Below are positions 59,973 to 64,000 of a DNA stretch of 64,000 bases, piece after piece. Source of the stretch: JALZEG01 sp035942255 (GTDB lineage Bacteria > Actinomycetota > CADDZG01 > WHSQ01); contig DASZDG010000044.1 in NCBI GenBank assembly GCA_035942255.1, forward strand, positions 62,001 through 126,000, in the 5' to 3' direction. The notes beneath the pieces are model-generated. The model was not told the DNA's origin, did no database searches, and worked only from the letters and a program-made list of their open reading frames with translations. The position numbers and the translations under genes are program-made. How positions within the stretch are numbered: the first letter of the stretch is position 1; every line of letters begins with the position of its first letter.

Positions 59973-61045
59973 GATCCGTCGTCTCCGAGCGACTCGGCCT
60001 TCTCGCTGTTCGCCAGCGCCTCGATGAGGTCGTCGAGGTCGCCCTCGAGGATCTCTGCGAGCCGGTGCGCCGTGTACCCGATGCGGTGGTCGGTCACGCG
60101 GTTGTCCGGGAAGTTGTACGTCCTGATCCGCTCGGACCGGTCGCCGGTCCGTACCTGCGACTTGCGTTCCTCGGCCGCGGCGCGCTGCTGCTCTTCCTGT
60201 TTCGCCTGGAGCAGGCGGGCGCGCAGGATCCTCATGGCCTTCGCCTTGTTCTGGAGCTGCGACTTCTCGTCCTGGCACGCGACCTCGACTCCGGTCGGGA
60301 GGTGCTTGATCCTCACGGCGGAGTCCGTGGTGTTGACCGACTGTCCTCCGGGTCCGCTCGAGCGGTACACGTCGATCTTCAGGTCGCTCGGGTCGATCTC
60401 GACGTCGACCTCCTCGGCCTCCGGCAGCACGAGCACCCCCGCGGCAGACGTGTGGATGCGCCCGCTCGACTCCGTCACGGGGACGCGCTGCACGCGGTGC
60501 ACGCCGGCCTCGTGCTTGAGGCGTGAGTACGCGCCCTTGCCCTTGACCGCGAACGTGATCTCCTTGAAGCCGTTCACGCCGGTCTCGTTCGAGTTGAGGA
60601 CCTCGGTCTTCCAGCGGTTCTGCTCGGCAAAGCGCGAGTACATCCGGTAGAGGTCCGCCGCGAAGAGGCCGGCCTCGTCGCCTCCGGCGCCGGCGCGGAT
60701 CTCGACGATCACGTCCTTGTCGTCGTTCGGGTCCTTGGGGACGAGAGCGGCGGCGATCTCCTCGGCGAGCGCGTCGCGGGCGGCGCTCTGCGTCGCGATC
60801 TCCTCCTCGAGGTAGTCGCGCTCGTCGGGGGCCGAGCCCGAGAGCATCTCCTTCGCCTGCTCGATGTCGTCCGAGGCCGCCCGGTACCGGCGCCACGCAT
60901 CCACCGTCGGCCTGAGGTCGGAGTGCTCCTTGCCGAGCGACCGCAGCTCGTCGGGGCGGCTCGCCAGGACAGGGTCGGCCAGGAGGCGCTCGACCTCCTC
61001 GAAGCGCCTCTCCATCTCGTTCAGTCTGTCTTCGGGCAGCTGCAT
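59969..61045 (-). CDS. prfA: Peptide chain release factor 1
   Basis: 358 residues from the ATG at 61045. The GGQ loop (SSGPGGQSVNTTDSAVRI) and the RF1 stop-codon tripeptide region PVTESSGRIHTSAAG (PVT for PAT) are present, and the sequence is RF1 rather than RF2 through that motif. It releases peptides at UAA and UAG. Operon order prfA-prmC-tsaC is typical of Actinobacteria. Longer upstream reading is not supported by a ribosome site. Confidence 0.97.
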   Translation of the reverse strand: MQLPEDRLNEMERRFEEVERLLADPVLASRPDELRSLGKEHSDLRPTVDAWRRYRAASDDIEQAKEMLSGSAPDERDYLEEEIATQSAARDALAEEIAAALVPKDPNDDKDVIVEIRAGAGGDEAGLFAADLYRMYSRFAEQNRWKTEVLNSNETGVNGFKEITFAVKGKGAYSRLKHEAGVHRVQRVPVTESSGRIHTSAAGVLVLPEAEEVDVEIDPSDLKIDVYRSSGPGGQSVNTTDSAVRIKHLPTGVEVACQDEKSQLQNKAKAMRILRARLLQAKQEEQQRAAAEERKSQVRTGDRSERIRTYNFPDNRVTDHRIGYTAHRLAEILEGDLDDLIEALANSEKAESLGDDGS

Positions 61046-61215
61046 CGCGGGTGTGCTCCTCGGATCTGGCGTCGTTCCCGGCACGCCGGCGGAACGCGCC
61101 CGGAAAGTGGCCGCGAGCGGCCGGGGCCGGGTGCCGGGACGGTTCGCGAAGGATACACCTGGCCCTTTGGGGCCCACCTGTAGTAGTGATGAGCCCGAGC
61201 GACTGAGGGGCGCAC

Positions 61216-63198
61216 ATGGGCACCACGAGAAGGACTTTCATCGGAGGGATGGCCGCCGCGGGGGCTGCCGTCGCCGCGCGCGCCGTCCCGGCCCTCGCCC
61301 GCCGGCGCAAGCGCAAGAAGCCGGAGCCGAAGTGGCTGTTCCGCGATCGCTTGCAGCGGCGCGACACTCCCGGCTGGGGCTGGCCGTGGTTCAACCAGAG
61401 GTACGGGCGGCGCTGGGCCGTGTCGGGCCATCGGGGGGTCTACGGCCTCCCGCCGACGGAGAACACCGTCTATTACCGGCCGAACCCCATCCTGGTCCTC
61501 GACCACGACGTGGCGAACGTCGACCTGCGCGCGACGATCTCGATGTCGAACCCCTCGGCGCGGTTCGGCCTGCTCGCGCGGGCGTCGGGATACGCCGACT
61601 ACTACGCCGCCCACATCGGGCCCGGCAACCACCTGCGGCTCGTGCGTTGCGGCCACCACGACGAGAAGATCCTGGCGCGCAAGCCCTTCTACGTCGAGGC
61701 GAGCCGCAGGTACCGGATCAGGTTCCAGGTACGGGGCACCCGTCCGGTCCGGCTGAAGGTGAAGGCGTGGCCGGTGAACGAGCCCGAGCCGCCGGGGTGG
61801 AACGTCGACACGGCCGACGCGTCCCCGGCCGCGCTGACCGATGCCGGTCCCTTCGGAGTGTTCGCCGAGCACGCGATCGACGGCCGCGGCGCCGCGATGA
61901 GGGTCGGCGACGTCGTCGCGTGGTCGCAGGACAAGCGCTCCTACACGGCCCCCTCGATCACGTACTCGATGGCGGGCCCGGTCCAGCGGGGCCGGGCGAA
62001 GGTCGTGGCGAAGTCGGCGGTCCCCGCCCGGATCGGCTTCGAGTACGGCTCCGACGCGACGTTCACGCACGGCGTGCGCCGCGTCTGGGCCGGCCACAGC
62101 TCGGACCGCGCGCAGACCGCGTCGGCCGAGCTCGACCTCGCTGGCTTCGACGCGTCCGCGGTCGTGCACTGGAGAGCGTGGGCGGAGCGGCGGAACGTGC
62201 GCGTCTACGGGCCGACCTCGAGCTTCCGCATGCCCCCGGCCGCGGGGCTCCCTGTCCGGTTCGCGTTCGGGTCGTGCACCCGCTGGCAGCCGTCGCCGCG
62301 TCGGTCGTTCGAGCAGGCTCGCCTCCAGCTCCCCGACTTCTACTTGCACCAGGGGGACTTCGGGTACGTGCCGCACCGCGTGATCGCACACGCGCCGGAC
62401 ACGTACCAGGACCACTGGATCAGGATGCTGATGGACCCCGGCTTCGGCGCGCTCACGCGCTCGACGGCGATCTCGATGTCGCAGGACGACGCCGACTACG
62501 GGACGAACCTCGCCGACCGCAACACGCTGAGGCGGTTCACGATCCGCGCGCACGACGAGCTGACGGCGAACCCGCGCTCCGCGTACTACACGTTCCGCTA
62601 CGGCGACGTCGCCGTGTTCGTGATCGACACACGCCGTTACTCAACGGGGAAGAAGGTCGAGCCGGAGCGGCGCTCGAAGCTGGGGGCCCAGCAGAAGCGG
62701 TGGCTCTTCGACGAGATGCAGCGAGCGGCGGACGACGACGCCGGCCTGCTCGTCGTCGCTTCGCCGCAGGCGTTCGGCTCCGACCACAGCCCTGCGTCGT
62801 GGCGCAAGGGCTTCGCCCAGGAGTGGGCGGAGCTCATGGACTTCTTCGACGCGCTCGGGACGCCGGTGCTCATCGTGTCCGGCGACGCCCACGGGCACCG
62901 GCTCCACGAGTACCCGCAGAAGAGCCTCGACCCGAGCGTCCCGAGGATCGTCGAGTTCGTCTCGTCGGGGACCGAGCAGAACAAGTTCTCGGACGACGTC
63001 GACCCGGAGATCCTCCTGAGGCAGGCGAAGGGGTCGGGGTTCGGCCTCGTGGAGCTGGGGCCGGAGGAGACGAGGGCGGGGCAGCGGACGCGGACGCTGA
63101 CGCTCACGCCGCTGCGGAGCTCGGACGGGACACCGCTGTGGGCCCCGCAGCGCTACCTGGTCGTGCGGGGCGTCGGGATCATCCCGGTCATCCTCTAG
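61216..63198 (+). CDS. TAT-exported PhoD-like phosphatase
   Basis: 660 residues. A twin-arginine leader (TTRRTFIGGMAAAGAAVAARA) marks it for folded export. Residues about 40-240 form a beta-rich domain resembling a concanavalin-like module; after a fibronectin/PhoD_N-like link (about 250-340) comes the PhoD metallophosphatase domain with FAFGSCTRW, LHQGDFGYVP, VFVIDTRRY and IVSGDAHGHRLH metal ligands. Alkaline phosphatase or phosphodiesterase action on extracellular phosphoesters is likely. Ribosome site GAGGGG. The preceding 170-bp gap shows no clear signal, nor does the 170-bp gap after it. Confidence 0.84.
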   Translation: MGTTRRTFIGGMAAAGAAVAARAVPALARRRKRKKPEPKWLFRDRLQRRDTPGWGWPWFNQRYGRRWAVSGHRGVYGLPPTENTVYYRPNPILVLDHDVANVDLRATISMSNPSARFGLLARASGYADYYAAHIGPGNHLRLVRCGHHDEKILARKPFYVEASRRYRIRFQVRGTRPVRLKVKAWPVNEPEPPGWNVDTADASPAALTDAGPFGVFAEHAIDGRGAAMRVGDVVAWSQDKRSYTAPSITYSMAGPVQRGRAKVVAKSAVPARIGFEYGSDATFTHGVRRVWAGHSSDRAQTASAELDLAGFDASAVVHWRAWAERRNVRVYGPTSSFRMPPAAGLPVRFAFGSCTRWQPSPRRSFEQARLQLPDFYLHQGDFGYVPHRVIAHAPDTYQDHWIRMLMDPGFGALTRSTAISMSQDDADYGTNLADRNTLRRFTIRAHDELTANPRSAYYTFRYGDVAVFVIDTRRYSTGKKVEPERRSKLGAQQKRWLFDEMQRAADDDAGLLVVASPQAFGSDHSPASWRKGFAQEWAELMDFFDALGTPVLIVSGDAHGHRLHEYPQKSLDPSVPRIVEFVSSGTEQNKFSDDVDPEILLRQAKGSGFGLVELGPEETRAGQRTRTLTLTPLRSSDGTPLWAPQRYLVVRGVGIIPVIL

Positions 63199-63368
63199 GA
63201 GCGCGCGTTCTTTGTGCGAAAACCCTCGCTGAGCGAAGGCGACGGGACGACGAACGTCCTCGAAACGCATCGATCAGCCTTCCCAGGCGCGTAAGGAAAT
63301 GGCCGCCTCGGCCGTACCTCCTCCGAGAGGGGCGCATCGGCGCGCCCACCGGACGGAAGGGCGGATCC

Positions 63369-64000
63369 ATGGGGATGATCCTCGGAAGACACAAGGGGGC
63401 GGCGGCCGGGTTGGCAGCCGCCATGTTTGCAACCGTCGCGTTGATGGCTGCTCCCGCGGCTCACGCCGCGACGTGCGTGACGGTTCCGGGCTCCACGATC
63501 GGGACCGACGTCTCGATCGCGGGCCAGAAGGCGCGCGTGCCGGCGATCTCCGGCATCCAGGTCTGTGCCGGCACGGCCACGGCACCGATCGTCAGCGTCC
63601 AGACGAGCGGGGGCACCTGTACGTTCGCGTGCCTGTCGGTCCTCCTCGGCGGCGACGTCGACGCAGAGGGCGTCTCGATCTCGTACCGCGAGGACGGCGT
63701 CCTGCGGACGGTCCCGGTCAACCCTCCGCCGGTGGACGGGCCGGCCACGACCTGCCTCCTGAGCGTCGGCTCGCCTGACGCCCCGTACCCGGACTGCTTC
63801 ATCGCGATCGGTCCCGAGCTGGGTAACCCGGTAGGCGACGCGCAGCCGGTGATCGACGGCGCGGTGGACACAGCGCTGGACGCGTACGCGGACGCGATCG
63901 AGACCGCGGGAGACGCGTACGCGCTCGCCTGCAACCGGATCCCGACCGCCTACGACCAGTACGGCTACGGCTACGAGTTCTGCGACGACGCGGTCGGCTG
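63369..64000 (+). CDS. Secreted cysteine-rich protein, 3' end outside window
   Basis: The frame opens at the ATG at 63369 after GGAAGGGCGG and runs off the right edge, with 210 residues visible. Signal peptide to about residue 34 (AAAMFATVALMAAPAAHAA). The mature part shares with the gene at 52913 the order ARVPAISGIQVC, GGTCTFACLSVLL, VSISYREDGV, TTCLLSVGSPDAPYPDC, an Ala/Asp-rich helical stretch and YEFCDDAVGW. So it is a paralogue 10.4 kb away on the same strand. Unknown family. Confidence 0.7.
   Translation, partial: MGMILGRHKGAAAGLAAAMFATVALMAAPAAHAATCVTVPGSTIGTDVSIAGQKARVPAISGIQVCAGTATAPIVSVQTSGGTCTFACLSVLLGGDVDAEGVSISYREDGVLRTVPVNPPPVDGPATTCLLSVGSPDAPYPDCFIAIGPELGNPVGDAQPVIDGAVDTALDAYADAIETAGDAYALACNRIPTAYDQYGYGYEFCDDAVG

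Noticed and set aside
63461..63934. 157-codon minus-strand ORF under the secreted protein at 63369
   Set aside because: It mirrors the plus-strand gene, which has a ribosome site, a signal peptide and a paralogue at 52913.

Overview
The window is very GC-rich, uses many GTG and TTG start codons, and packs genes so tightly that 4-nt ATGA/GTGA overlaps are common. Gene order points to an actinobacterium (Actinomycetota). The run prfA-prmC-tsaC-(LMW phosphatase-rpiB-glyA)-wecA-like-atp operon, with murA some way beyond, and the run etfB-etfA-cysteine desulfurase-mnmA-ligA, are both arrangements familiar from that phylum. The Asp-type MurA and the acidic-type RpiB agree. I cannot place the organism more precisely; the mix of RTX-like secreted proteins and unknown genes suggests an uncultured lineage. 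I saw no rRNA, tRNA, CRISPR array, transposase or phage gene.

Layout. 1-5 kb: a truncated coiled-coil lipoprotein, an EEP-family hydrolase, a zinc-finger rhomboid protease, and an operon of one SDR and three MaoC hot-dog genes that together resemble a split MFE-2 beta-oxidation enzyme, preceded by a TetR-like operator. 5.03-5.3 kb: an intergenic structured RNA candidate carrying a 14-codon ORF whose ribosome binding site can pair with about 18 nt of the 16S 3' end. 5.3-8 kb: two RTX-repeat secreted proteins. 8-15 kb: ligA, a methyltransferase, mnmA, cysteine desulfurase, a small unknown gene and etfA/etfB. 15-27 kb: mixed accessory genes, many secreted (lipoproteins, a propeller, a cupredoxin), plus an MFS exporter, acetyltransferase, crotonase and NUDIX CoA pyrophosphatase; one lipoprotein gene is frameshifted. 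27-37 kb: a GGDEF-EAL c-di-GMP protein, a crotonase, a B12-dependent acyl-CoA mutase with its MeaB chaperone, a NifU-like protein, a SpoIID-domain protein, murA and a Lys/Ser/Thr-rich histone-like protein with 17-residue repeats. 37-45 kb: a ferritin-like-sized conserved unknown, a phytoene-dehydrogenase-like oxidoreductase, two tandem DUF4062-STAND-TPR ATPases and, divergent from them, three tandem genes for small secreted two-cysteine peptides ending at a strong terminator. 45-53 kb: the complete F1Fo ATP synthase operon, transcribed on the minus strand from a recognisable promoter whose -10 box abuts a perfect Rex redox-repressor operator. 53-64 kb: a secreted cysteine-rich protein, the wecA/glyA/rpiB/phosphatase block, an M32 carboxypeptidase, tsaC-prmC-prfA, a TAT-exported PhoD-like phosphatase, and a truncated paralogue of the secreted protein at 53 kb.

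How they fit together: the core genes cover ATP synthesis (NADH/NAD+-controlled, if the Rex site is real), peptidoglycan and surface polymer precursors, translation termination and tRNA modification, and acyl-CoA catabolism (SDR/MaoC, EtfAB, crotonases, B12 mutase). The less ordinary content is the secreted-peptide trio beside the STAND pair, the structured leader RNA at 5 kb, the two-member secreted protein family at 52.9 and 63.4 kb, and likely non-ATG/GTG/TTG start codons (CTG for prmC).
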